A stretch of DNA of 20,251 nt, taken from IMG/VR virus record IMGVR_UViG_3300044675_002418, positions 1 to 20,251 of that record. One strand, 5' to 3'. The stretch is from a virus. A program made the translations under genes and the position numbers. The notes beneath the pieces are model-generated. The model was not told where the DNA came from and ran no database searches. It saw nothing but the letters and a program-made list of their open reading frames with translations. Positions 1 through 6,502 of the stretch are shown here, piece by piece; the stretch's first letter is position 1, and each line of letters starts with the position of its first letter.

Positions 1-446
1 TCTTTTATAGATTTTTTATTAAACAATAAAGTTTTATCATATTGAGGTGCTCTTATTCCATGCTTTATATCTGCTATCTCTGTTAATTTTTCTACATTAC
101 ACATATTGTAAGCCTCACTTTTGAATAGTGTTTGATTAGTATTTAAGTCCTTAGGTGTTATGTCTAAGAACTCATCGGCATCACAAACAATAACCCAATC
201 GGTATCTGCGTGTTTCCAAGCGTTATTCTTTATTTTAAGATAGGTACTATCACTTAGTTTGTTTCCTGTATAGTAAGGTATGTAAGTGAGGTTCGGAGTT
301 GATAAACAAATGTTCTTAGTTCCATCGGTTGACTCGTTATCATACACTATTATTTTGCAGTTAGGAAACCTATCACGATACCACTTGATGAAGTGGGGTA
401 AAATAAACTCTTCGTTAAATGTAATTACTATTATTGTCAAATTCAT
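1..446 (-). CDS. Glycosyltransferase, GT2-type (GT-A fold), 3' end cut by window
   Basis: About 148 codons are visible from an ATG at 444-446; the C-terminus lies beyond position 1. Residues 1-12 (MNLTIIVITFNE) are the usual first strand of GT2-like nucleotide-sugar transferases. They are followed by a VYDNESTDGT segment (about 34-43) and CDADEF (88-93), which fits the metal-binding DxD motif. The spacing resembles the Glyco_tranf_2_4 type. From family knowledge it would move a sugar from an activated donor to an unseen acceptor such as host surface glycan, virion protein or modified DNA; the sequence does not say which. The start codon overlaps the upstream stop by one base (TAATG), so the two genes are probably translationally coupled. 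Confidence 0.8.
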   Translation of the reverse strand, partial: MNLTIIVITFNEEFILPHFIKWYRDRFPNCKIIVYDNESTDGTKNICLSTPNLTYIPYYTGNKLSDSTYLKIKNNAWKHADTDWVIVCDADEFLDITPKDLNTNQTLFKSEAYNMCNVEKLTEIADIKHGIRAPQYDKTLLFNKKSIK

Positions 447-970
447 TATGCAACTTTTATAAAATATTGTGTTTGTAAATTAAAAGCATAACTTTCTTTT
501 GAGTTACCTGTTGTATTTTTTCTTTTAATGTAATCCCATAAACATGCTTTTTTTGCTAGTTGTTTTAAATAAAATACTCTTGTCATATAAACTGCCTCAT
601 ATTTTTTTACACTTACTCCATACTTTTCTATATCTTCTTCATAATTTACCCAAATAAATATAGGGAAATTATCATCTTTAGTTACGCCATAATCTATTAA
701 ATCATTTTGGTTAAATGTCCAAGCATATTGAGGAGATATATTAAATAAACTTTCTGCTTTAAAAAAAGGAGAAAATTGTACTTTTAATTCTGCCGATTGA
801 AACTCTTTTAAAAAATATAAATCAGGTGCAGTTTTATAAATTTCTTTTGATGGGTTTATAATTAATCCTAATCTTTCGCCATATTTATTTATAAATTGTT
901 TTTCTCTTTGCTCACCTAAGCTATACCATTCTTTTCTATCTTCCGTTTGTGGTAATATATTGTTTTCCAT
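446..970 (-). CDS. PD-(D/E)XK nuclease-like protein
   Basis: 174 aa. The order E23 ... P49-D50 ... E61-L62-K63, with a hydrophobic stretch between, fits the PD-(D/E)XK active site found in restriction enzymes, resolvases and phage nucleases. That is the only functional clue, and no target-recognition domain is recognisable. The start is the ATG at 970, one base after the stop of the upstream gene. The gene counts at about 25% GC in sampled lines, against about 31% in the gene at 972-1649, and is rich in A/T-ending codons, so it may have been acquired separately. It sits between two glycosyltransferase-context genes. It could act in recombination, DNA processing or host DNA attack. The fold call rests on motif reading only. 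Confidence 0.6.
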   Translation of the reverse strand: MENNILPQTEDRKEWYSLGEQREKQFINKYGERLGLIINPSKEIYKTAPDLYFLKEFQSAELKVQFSPFFKAESLFNISPQYAWTFNQNDLIDYGVTKDDNFPIFIWVNYEEDIEKYGVSVKKYEAVYMTRVFYLKQLAKKACLWDYIKRKNTTGNSKESYAFNLQTQYFIKVA

Positions 971-971
971 A

Positions 972-1649
972 TTATAAGTCTAATGTACTAATTCTTTTAT
1001 TGTCAATCCAAACACTTAATAATCTTTCAAGTATAAAGGTGTGAAAGGTATAATAGTCCAATCCCGTTCTTTCTTTTAATTGCTCAGGACTTAATCCACT
1101 TTTATATTTAGCATCTTTAAACGCCAACTCTGTGTACTTAGAGTCCATTAATTGTATAGCAGTCTTTAACACTTCAATATACTCTTTATATACTTTACCT
1201 TTAGCAATAAAAAAGTTTCCGTAAATAGTGTGCTTAGGTTCTGCAACTACTAAGTTTAACTCCTTGCAAATAACTTTAAATAACTTCATAAAACCTTTGT
1301 GGTTCTTTTCGGTAAACTCTAAATAAGGTTCGGGAAGTGGCTGACAAATATTAATGATGTCGTATCTTTTAAAGTGTTTCTTTACCATTGCATTGTATAA
1401 GGTGTTCTTTGTATGCCCTGTTTTATAATTAAACTTCCATGAAAACACTCCGTAATACTTATCGTCTGTAAAGGTCTTTGATAATTCAATCATAGGGTTA
1501 TACTCAAATAGGTAAGATTGTTGCTCTACACTATTTATATGGCTATTGTCGTACTCTTTTTTAAAGTAGTGATGCTGACCTTTGTCATATACGATTGATG
1601 TAACTTCTACATCGGTAAGTTCTATTGGTGTGAAGTCTATTGTTTTCAT
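972..1649 (-). CDS. Glycosyltransferase-associated protein, DUF4422-like C-terminus
   Basis: 225 aa. Residues 65-79 (YYGVFSWKFNYKTG) and the later YDIINICQP, YGNFFIAKG (143-151) and LERLLSVWI (208-215) segments resemble proteins found in bacterial capsule and LPS glycosyltransferase loci. The C-terminal part resembles DUF4422. No clear DxD is seen in the N-terminal half. With the GT2-like gene two positions downstream, it may help modify a glycan on the host surface or on virions. The start (ATG at 1649) overlaps the upstream gene by 4 bp (ATGA). The coding sequence is intact. The functional assignment is family resemblance only and moderately uncertain. Confidence 0.5.
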   Translation of the reverse strand: MKTIDFTPIELTDVEVTSIVYDKGQHHYFKKEYDNSHINSVEQQSYLFEYNPMIELSKTFTDDKYYGVFSWKFNYKTGHTKNTLYNAMVKKHFKRYDIINICQPLPEPYLEFTEKNHKGFMKLFKVICKELNLVVAEPKHTIYGNFFIAKGKVYKEYIEVLKTAIQLMDSKYTELAFKDAKYKSGLSPEQLKERTGLDYYTFHTFILERLLSVWIDNKRISTLDL

Positions 1650-2140
1650 ATCTTATTCTTAAAATAATCTTTTAAATATTGTTCGTATTCCCTTACTGCC
1701 TTGCGAACTTCAAAGTAAGGCAGTTTAATTTGCCTCTGTGCCTTTAAAATGTTCCCTTTGTGGGTAATTAAAATATCATAGATATTAGCCCAATACATTC
1801 TTTTAAAATCGTTTTTGTCTTGATTGACTTTCTCGGTCAACTTATCTAAGGCGAACTCAAAGTATTCCTTGTATTCAATCTCACTCTTTGGGTTTTCAAT
1901 ACCTACTAAACTTAATCCACTTACCATTAAACTATCTTTCTTAATGTTGTTCTTAAATGAATTGTAAGCACATTGAATTGAGTAAGCAATCATGTTTGTG
2001 TTTTCTAATTCTGTTTTGTGAATTATTCTCTCAATAACTATTGACCTCAACTCCTCCCAATCTTGTCCGTATAACTTCTTGCATACTTTGATAAGGTCGG
2101 GCGAATTGTAGATGGCTAATATGTTATCATCGGTTAGCAA
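1646..2140 (-). CDS. Sigma-like DNA-binding protein
   Basis: 164 aa. The N-terminal part (DWEELRSIVIERI, about 28-40, then AYSIQCAYNSFKNNI) resembles the helical region 2 of small sigma-70-like factors. The C-terminal part (about 125-158) looks like a helix-turn-helix with the pattern KGNILKAQRQIKLPYFEVRKAV, as in region 4. Such proteins are common in Bacteroidota phages and may redirect host RNA polymerase. The likely start is TTG at 2140-2138, directly after the TAA of the upstream 56-aa ORF; no in-frame ATG occurs before residue 50, and the ATG visible nearby is out of frame. The TTG start therefore probably depends on re-initiation from the upstream gene. It could instead be a plain HTH regulator. 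Confidence 0.5.
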   Translation of the reverse strand: MLTDDNILAIYNSPDLIKVCKKLYGQDWEELRSIVIERIIHKTELENTNMIAYSIQCAYNSFKNNIKKDSLMVSGLSLVGIENPKSEIEYKEYFEFALDKLTEKVNQDKNDFKRMYWANIYDILITHKGNILKAQRQIKLPYFEVRKAVREYEQYLKDYFKNKI

Positions 2141-2311
2141 TTATTTTTTAATTTCAGGACTATTTATTAGTTCAATTTCTTTGTCAATCATTTTTACTAT
2201 TCTCTTATAGTCATCCATTGGAATAACTTTTTTACTATTAAAGGTAAAATTAACTTCAAAGAAATCTACACCCGTTGCCTTATCAATTATTTGTGTTTGG
2301 ATTATACTCAT
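2141..2311 (-). CDS. Small hypothetical protein, 56 aa
   Basis: Starts MSIIQTQIIDKATGVDFFEV and ends NSPEIKK. The family is not recognised. The start codon (2309-2311) overlaps the TGA of the upstream 66-aa ORF as ATGA, and its TAA (2141-2143) directly abuts the TTG start of the sigma-like gene. It fills an otherwise empty 167-base gap exactly, which is the main reason to call it real. It is mixed charged and hydrophobic, without a membrane segment or cysteine motif. Confidence 0.65.
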   Translation of the reverse strand: MSIIQTQIIDKATGVDFFEVNFTFNSKKVIPMDDYKRIVKMIDKEIELINSPEIKK

Positions 2312-2508
2312 TTTAATTGGCTTTTAATGGCTTGAATATTGTCGCTTAATAGTTTGCCTACAAATAAATACTTCTTATCCTCAGCAACACTCTCAGGGGC
2401 TAACTCGTTAATGACTGAGTTAGGGATAGTAATTAATATTTGACCTTTCTTATCTATCCATTGCATTGGCTTTCTTCCGCAGTTCTTTTTGTTGTTTATC
2501 TTTTTCAT
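2308..2508 (-). CDS. Small hypothetical protein, 66 aa
   Basis: Very basic N-terminus (MKKINNKKNCGRKPMQWIDKK) followed by ILITIPNSVINEL, whose beta-strand character resembles small AbrB- or ribbon-type DNA-binding proteins, but no family can be named. The ATG at 2508 lies 15 bases downstream of the tRNA-like element, so both probably share one transcript starting near 2607. It overlaps the next ORF by ATGA. Confidence 0.6.
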   Translation of the reverse strand: MKKINNKKNCGRKPMQWIDKKGQILITIPNSVINELAPESVAEDKKYLFVGKLLSDNIQAIKSQLK

Positions 2509-2523
2509 CTTTATTTTTATTTG

Positions 2524-2603
2524 CAGTCAGGACAAGATTTGAACTTGCAATATCGGCTTGATTTTTATGTCTTGCTTCTGCGCTACCATTCCGCCACCTG
2601 ACT
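2524..2603 (-). tRNA. tRNA-like element lacking a recognisable anticodon stem
   Basis: Read on the minus strand from 2603. There is a perfect 7-bp acceptor stem, AGTCAGG (2603-2597) with CCTGACT (2531-2525). Then come T8-G9, a D-arm GGCGGAATGGTAGCGC of the tRNA-Leu type, and a 5-bp T-stem with loop GCAAG-TTCAAAT-CTTGT. Position 73 would be G, and CCA is not encoded. The 31 bases between the D and T stems are long enough for a type II tRNA, but sliding a 5-bp stem with a 7-base loop through them finds no anticodon arm. It may be a decayed tRNA-Leu-like gene or a tRNA mimic. No amino acid identity is assigned. Confidence 0.45.
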
Positions 2604-2612
2604 AATACATTG

Positions 2613-2620
2613 CAAATTTA
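2613..2620 (-). promoter_or_regulatory. Candidate -7 box (TAAATTTG) before the tRNA-like element
   Basis: TAAATTTG on the minus strand fits the Bacteroidota TAnnTTTG -7 box. It ends nine bases before the 5' base of the tRNA-like element, so the transcript would begin close to its mature 5' end. No good TTTG is seen about 19-21 bases upstream, so the call is weak. Confidence 0.4.
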
Positions 2621-2651
2621 CTTTATTTAATTAATATTTTATAGTATTTTA

Positions 2652-2807
2652 TTAACATTGATTACTCAGTTGTATTCTTACCCTGTGTTTTATCTGCATA
2701 TATCTAACCCATAACTCAAATGACTTGCACTCTTTCGCTATTGTAGTATTTAACTTAACCACTTCTTTAGGGGTTATTAGTTGTCCAAATATTGCTGCAT
2801 CATTCAT
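2652..2807 (-). CDS. Small hypothetical protein, 51 aa
   Basis: Starts MNDAAIFGQLITPKEVVKLN and ends RIQLSNQC. Its ATG (2805-2807) overlaps the stop of the DnaA-domain gene as ATGA, the signature of most real junctions in this region. It is the last gene of that early group before the AT-rich gap and the tRNA-like element. The family is not recognised; it is mostly helical and basic toward the C-terminus. Confidence 0.6.
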   Translation of the reverse strand: MNDAAIFGQLITPKEVVKLNTTIAKECKSFELWVRYMQIKHRVRIQLSNQC

Positions 2808-3253
2808 AATTGTATTTTACTTATTATTTCGTTATAATCCTGTCTAAATTGTCTGTCGGTTTTGTGTAGGTCATCAAACTTTTTAAGTGCGTATATCACT
2901 GTACTATGGTCTTGGTTACAGATAAAGTTTGCTAATACTTTTAATGATAAAGTTGTATGCTCTCTCATGTACTTGTAAAAGAAAAACCTACCTTGCACAA
3001 AGTTGCGCTCTCTTGAATTGCTCTTGATGTCAATATGATAATACTCATTGATTGTATTGAGTAATGTATCTGCTAACATATTATAGTCAACAAATATTTT
3101 AGCTTTGACTTCTTGTTTTGTATCATCATTGTAATGTAATTGACTTAATGCCTTACGATGTACTCTTGCCTCTTGTAATGCTTTAGTGTAGCTTTGACGA
3201 TGGAACTCTCTCTTCCTATCTAATTGGCTTATTGTGTGTCTATTTGGTGTCAT
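2804..3253 (-). CDS. Stand-alone DnaA domain IV-like DNA-binding protein
   Basis: 149 aa. Residues about 78-145 match the C-terminal duplex-binding domain of the replication initiator DnaA: RERNFVQGRFFFYKYMREHT followed by the signature DHSTVIYALKKF (115-126). The N-terminal 75 residues are basic and helical and carry no AAA+ ATPase. In DnaA this domain recognises DnaA boxes. A free copy could bind phage or host origin sites, act as a decoy, or serve as a repressor. It sits at the end of the recombination and early gene block. The start overlaps the upstream stop by ATGA and the next ORF in the same way. Domain assignment is strong; the role is inference. Confidence 0.85.
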   Translation of the reverse strand: MTPNRHTISQLDRKREFHRQSYTKALQEARVHRKALSQLHYNDDTKQEVKAKIFVDYNMLADTLLNTINEYYHIDIKSNSRERNFVQGRFFFYKYMREHTTLSLKVLANFICNQDHSTVIYALKKFDDLHKTDRQFRQDYNEIISKIQL

Positions 3254-3504
3254 AATTGTTTCTCTATAAATTTGTGAAATTGTGGGTACTGATTTAATCG
3301 GTTTTCAAAGTTTGCTTTTTGAACATCGTTTAACTTATACATTTGGTTTGCCTCGCCTACATTGTCAAGTATTACTACATCAAGACTAACTGCCTCAACT
3401 TTTACTTTGTCATCTTCTTTGTAGGCTGATACATATCCGCTTACCTTGTAGGTCATGTGACCTAATGCACAATGTAGGTCTTTAAGTTCTATTACTTTTG
3501 TCAT
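3250..3504 (-). CDS. Hypothetical early protein, 84 aa
   Basis: Family not recognised. The sequence alternates beta-prone segments (YKVSGYVSAY, KVKVEAVSLDVVIL) with a C-terminal amphipathic helix (NDVQKANFENRLNQYPQFHKFIEKQL). It has no membrane segment. It is coupled by ATGA to the DnaA-domain gene downstream and lies 11 bases after the gene at 3516-3728, so it belongs to the same short early operon. Confidence 0.7.
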   Translation of the reverse strand: MTKVIELKDLHCALGHMTYKVSGYVSAYKEDDKVKVEAVSLDVVILDNVGEANQMYKLNDVQKANFENRLNQYPQFHKFIEKQL

Positions 3505-3515
3505 GTTGTTTGGGG

Positions 3516-3728
3516 TTAATTTAAAACTTCAATAGTATAGATGTTGTGAATGCCTACTGATGACCAATGCGCTCCGTTAAAATCTTTAATAATTGCATGA
3601 CCACCACCTAAATGCTTAACTACATAACCACAGGCTTTCATTACATAGTAACCATCTTTGTCATAAGATTGAACTTTTGTACCGATTGGGTACATTTCTA
3701 AATTGTTGTTTTTTAATTCGTTATTCAT
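3516..3728 (-). CDS. Hypothetical early protein, 70 aa
   Basis: Family not recognised. It is a small beta-rich protein (YPIGTKVQSYDKDGYYVMKACGYVVKHLGG) resembling an SH3-like barrel. The ATG at 3728 lies only four bases after a candidate -7 box, which would make the transcript nearly leaderless. Met12 (3695), just before the conserved-looking region, is an alternative start that would leave a normal leader. First gene of the operon toward the DnaA-domain gene. Confidence 0.65.
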   Translation of the reverse strand: MNNELKNNNLEMYPIGTKVQSYDKDGYYVMKACGYVVKHLGGGHAIIKDFNGAHWSSVGIHNIYTIEVLN

Positions 3729-3732
3729 AGGA

Positions 3733-3783
3733 CAAAAATAATACTTAATTTAATATAAACAAGATATTTTTTAAATTATTTTT
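3733..3783 (-). promoter_or_regulatory. Early promoter block, copy 1
   Basis: The minus strand carries TATTTTTG (3740-3733), fitting TAnnTTTG, with CTTG about 19 bases upstream. A 20-base AT tract at 3764-3783 is identical to 6481-6500, and the bases around 3733-3746 also match 6451-6464. Nothing else is seen in the gap 3729-3818. Confidence 0.6.
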
Positions 3784-3818
3784 AAAATAGTATACAACCC
3801 TAATAAATACAAGCATCT

Positions 3819-4451
3819 TCACTTATAAATATTTAATCTTTTTTGATATTTTAACCTTAATTCAACCCTTTTTTCAGTCGTTCTTGGCAACATTTCTTCT
3901 TGATTTAGCATTTTTAATTCTAAAATTACACTTTTTGCGTTCTGAATTGCCTCTTTTATTTCCTCTTTTGTAATCTTCAATGTTGGATATTTCCTCTTTT
4001 GTTCTAAATATAAGTGATATAAGTTGAGTTTTTCCAACATTTCACGATACTCAAGTAGGTTTCCACTGAGGTGCTGATTGTCGTGGACTGACTGAGAATA
4101 CATATTGAATAAATTAAATTGAAGTGCAGGGTTTGAGCCTCTTGATGCAAAGTGTCCGCATTCATCTGTATCTTTATAAGGTCGATTACTACTTATGCAA
4201 TTACAACCTTTGTCTATTAACCTTACAATCAAGTTGACCTGTGCCTGTAATATCTTTTTCCAATAACTTAAATTCTCTAAGTCCTTTAATTTAGCTTTGT
4301 TTTCTTTTCGCTTATTGTTTGCCTCTGTCATCTTTACTTTGGGTAGGTGTATCTTTGAGTATTCAATAGCACATAAGCCCCCACAAACCATTTGAAGTGG
4401 CTTAGTGGGGGTGTATTTAGTTTTACATATCTTACATAGTTTAGGTTTCAT
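3819..4451 (-). CDS. ninG: NinG (Rap) family recombination protein
   Basis: 210 aa, about the usual length of lambda NinG. The N-terminus holds a zinc-binding set C6-x2-C9 and C23-x3-C27. The middle has the family signature: a WKKILQAQVNLIVRLID helix, then C-x-C-ISS, ECGHFASRGSNPALQFNLFNMYSQS, and HDNQHLSGNLLEYR. In lambda, NinG/Rap promotes recombination and acts on branched DNA. Its place near the ERF annealing protein supports a role in phage recombination. The ATG (4449-4451) overlaps the upstream TAA by one base. A gap with a promoter follows the stop, so it ends its operon. Confidence 0.9.
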   Translation of the reverse strand: MKPKLCKICKTKYTPTKPLQMVCGGLCAIEYSKIHLPKVKMTEANNKRKENKAKLKDLENLSYWKKILQAQVNLIVRLIDKGCNCISSNRPYKDTDECGHFASRGSNPALQFNLFNMYSQSVHDNQHLSGNLLEYREMLEKLNLYHLYLEQKRKYPTLKITKEEIKEAIQNAKSVILELKMLNQEEMLPRTTEKRVELRLKYQKRLNIYK

Positions 4452-4726
4452 TATTCCTCTGTATAACTATCTTGTAACTGACTCATCAAATCCTCATTAG
4501 CTAATTCTGCAATCTCCTCAAATAGTAAACTATCCGCTAAAAAAGGTATTTGCATTTCTAATTTTGTCACTTTGTTTGATTGCTTGTAAACTTCCAAGTT
4601 AGTTATTACTTTGACTATTTCTGCCATTGGTTGCCCATCGTCATCTTTGCCCCTTGTGTAGTAAATCTCGCAATCCATCTCGATGCAGTCTACAAATTGT
4701 TCGGTGCTATAAATTGTTTTTTTCAT
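4451..4726 (-). CDS. Hypothetical early protein, 91 aa
   Basis: Family not recognised. It is acidic overall, with IYYTRGKDDDGQPMAEIVKVITNLEVY suggesting a beta-sheet core and an acidic helical tail (LLFEEIAELANEDLMSQLQDSYTEE). It is coupled to ninG by TAATG. The start ATG lies four bases below a candidate TATATTTG box, again a nearly leaderless arrangement. Its position suggests it is co-expressed with ninG. Confidence 0.7.
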   Translation of the reverse strand: MKKTIYSTEQFVDCIEMDCEIYYTRGKDDDGQPMAEIVKVITNLEVYKQSNKVTKLEMQIPFLADSLLFEEIAELANEDLMSQLQDSYTEE

Positions 4727-4730
4727 GTCG

Positions 4731-4760
4731 CAAATATATTATTTATTTTTTAAATTCCTA
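4731..4760 (-). promoter_or_regulatory. Early promoter block, copy 2
   Basis: TATATTTG on the minus strand (4738-4731), with TAGGAA at 4760-4755. Over 30 bases it matches 6451-6480 at 26 positions, with the TAGGAA and TATATTTG boxes at identical spacing (16 bases between them). Confidence 0.6.
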
Positions 4761-4763
4761 TTA

Positions 4764-5111
4764 TTAAATTTTAGACTTTACATGGTCGATAAACATTTCA
4801 AGTTTACTTGCATAATAATTCTCAAAGTCTGCAAATCCCTCGTCCTTACTTTTCCATGCCACAAATAAAACTGCTCTCAATCTTTGGGACTTAGACTTTA
4901 TGTTTTCAAAGTCTGTCTTTATATCCTTAATCATATCCAATTCATTAGATACAAATGGTTCGTTCTTAATTGCTAAGTAACAATGATTATTTGCTATTGA
5001 GAATAACTGACCCATCTTATCGGGTGTTTCCTCATTAGTCCCGAATGATAAGACTATTGTCCTATCCTTTCGGGTTTTAATGTTTTCTAAAATACCACTT
5101 AATAATATCAT
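4764..5111 (-). CDS. Hypothetical early protein, 115 aa
   Basis: Family not named. The N-terminus (MILLSGILENIKTRKDRTIVLSFGTNE) looks like a beta strand pair, and the C-terminal half (SQRLRAVLFVAWKSKDEGFADFENYYASKLEMFIDHVKSKI) is helical. It has no membrane segment or zinc motif. It overlaps the upstream gene by ATGA and is the last gene of the ERF group before a gap and promoter. Position suggests a recombination accessory, but this is inference from context only. Confidence 0.75.
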   Translation of the reverse strand: MILLSGILENIKTRKDRTIVLSFGTNEETPDKMGQLFSIANNHCYLAIKNEPFVSNELDMIKDIKTDFENIKSKSQRLRAVLFVAWKSKDEGFADFENYYASKLEMFIDHVKSKI

Positions 5112-5557
5112 CGTACTTCTATTATTGTTTTACTTGATTTGATTGGTGGGTTTACTGATATGATGTCCCCTGTTTCATTGTCTACTATTGTCATTGGTGC
5201 TTTAATAGTTTTCAATGTGGTTTCAATCTCTTTCTTTTGTTTTATGATTTCGTTTTCTTTTTCTGATAACTCAATCCACTTAGGGTGGTTGCAATTACTA
5301 AAGTCATATTTTGCCCCTGCCTCCTTTTTCATGTAGGTAAAACCAAACGCCTCCTTATAAATGTTATCAGCATCTAAACTCTGAGCGTTTAAGTCTTTCA
5401 ACTCGGTTAAGTTCTTAATCAATTTAGTTAATGCACCATGTAGCCATTGAGTTTCTATTGAACCCTCCTGAACTTCTAATGTTAATTGATTAGTAAAGCT
5501 ATCGATTGTTTGTTTATCGTTTGCTATTTGTTTTAAAAATGATACTGCGGTTTCCAT
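5108..5557 (-). CDS. Hypothetical ERF-neighbour protein, 149 aa
   Basis: Mostly helical with a likely coiled coil at about 93-121 (HPKWIELSEKENEIIKQKK onward), then a short beta-prone tail (MTIVDNETGDIISVNPP). The family is not recognised. It starts one base after the stop of the ERF gene, so the two are almost certainly made together. It could be a partner of the annealing protein or a nuclease accessory; no catalytic motif supports the latter. Confidence 0.75.
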   Translation of the reverse strand: METAVSFLKQIANDKQTIDSFTNQLTLEVQEGSIETQWLHGALTKLIKNLTELKDLNAQSLDADNIYKEAFGFTYMKKEAGAKYDFSNCNHPKWIELSEKENEIIKQKKEIETTLKTIKAPMTIVDNETGDIISVNPPIKSSKTIIEVR

Positions 5558-5558
5558 A

Positions 5559-6101
5559 TTAAATGATGTTAAAATTTGTTTTTAATTGTGCCTCTACTTC
5601 CTTACTTACTTTGTACTTTGTTCTAATGTTCTTAAGTGTAAACTTACTGCCATCTGCAATAGCCTTTTCAATCTCTAAACATTTAGATGTTTTCTTACCT
5701 TGATTGTCAAATAGGTTAAGCCATTCAGTTGGCTCGGTTGTACTTGCAGGTGTACTTGATGCCGTGTTTGCATCGTCATCTTCTGCCTCAAGTCCTAACA
5801 ATGATTGAAGAGTATATCGTCTAAAATAAGTTATCTCACTACCTTTTTGCTGAGCGTTTAAATTTGCAGTCAATTCCAATTCACTTTCTGCAATTACTTT
5901 GCCTGTTTCAATATCTATAATTTGACTTATCACTTTGCCCTCTCTTATCGGTTGTAAGAGCATCAATCCATTTTCTGATAGGATTGGCTTAACATCATAC
6001 AAAAGTGAGTTAATATCAAAGTATTTGTTTTTAAAATGAGGATTAACACTATCCTTAGTAATAGGCTTAATCTGATTAATTGCTTTAGCTAACTTATTCA
6101 C
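5559..6101 (-). CDS. erf: ERF superfamily single-strand annealing recombinase
   Basis: 180 aa. Residues 1-112 match the ERF domain: NKLAKAINQIKPITKDSVNP at the N-terminus, FKNKYFDINSLLYDVKPILSENGLMLLQP, and the hallmark EITYFRRYTLQSLLGLEAEDDDAN (89-112). ERF proteins form rings that anneal complementary single strands during phage recombination and replication restart. After about residue 113 a Ser/Thr/Pro linker leads to a short helical C-terminus, as in other family members. It overlaps the upstream gene by 8 bp. No exonuclease partner is obvious next door. Confidence 0.92.
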   Translation of the reverse strand: MNKLAKAINQIKPITKDSVNPHFKNKYFDINSLLYDVKPILSENGLMLLQPIREGKVISQIIDIETGKVIAESELELTANLNAQQKGSEITYFRRYTLQSLLGLEAEDDDANTASSTPASTTEPTEWLNLFDNQGKKTSKCLEIEKAIADGSKFTLKNIRTKYKVSKEVEAQLKTNFNII

Positions 6102-6426
6102 TGATTACCTCCTCTCTATGTAATACTTCTACTTTAGTGTTTTTCTTAATCTCCTCAAGTTTGTGTTGAGCTAACTCAATACTAAATGCCATTGCTACAT
6201 AGTTGCTATTCTTGTAAATGTAGTAACCCCATTCTCCGATATTGTTTGAATACTCTCTACGAATTTCGTACACATCTACTTTTGCTTTAGGTGTTAAGGT
6301 TTCTTTTAACTCAGTTAGTAACTCGATTAAGAAGTCGGGTGTGTAGTTTACCTCCATTTCTTGATTGTTGAGGTCATTGTTTGCTTTTACTAAAGCCTTG
6401 TCGATTAGTTGGATTGTTTGTTGCAT
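6094..6426 (-). CDS. Hypothetical early protein, 110 aa
   Basis: Family not recognised. The N-terminal 45 residues are helical (MQQTIQLIDKALVKANNDLN, then a LLTELKETL helix). The centre has GEWGYYIYKNSNYVAMAFSIELAQHKLEEI, which reads like a small alpha/beta domain. It is the first gene of the ERF operon and overlaps erf by 8 bp. The ATG at 6426 lies 24 bases after the promoter box, a normal short leader. Confidence 0.7.
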   Translation of the reverse strand: MQQTIQLIDKALVKANNDLNNQEMEVNYTPDFLIELLTELKETLTPKAKVDVYEIRREYSNNIGEWGYYIYKNSNYVAMAFSIELAQHKLEEIKKNTKVEVLHREEVISE

Positions 6427-6450
6427 ATTGTTTAATTGTTAATACGAGTG

Positions 6451-6500
6451 CAAATATAATACTTGTTTTTTAATTTCCTAATATTTTTTAAATTATTTTT
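6451..6500 (-). promoter_or_regulatory. Early promoter block, copy 3
   Basis: Minus strand TATATTTG (6458-6451) with TAGGAA at 6480-6475 and an AT tract at 6500-6481 that is identical to 3783-3764. It drives the ERF operon. No TTTG is seen at the usual -33 distance, so TAGGAA may replace it. Confidence 0.6.
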
Positions 6501-6502
6501 AT

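Noticed and set aside
2524-2603. Ordinary functional tRNA-Leu
   Set aside because: The D-arm resembles tRNA-Leu, but no anticodon arm can be formed and position 73 would be G and not the A expected for tRNA-Leu.
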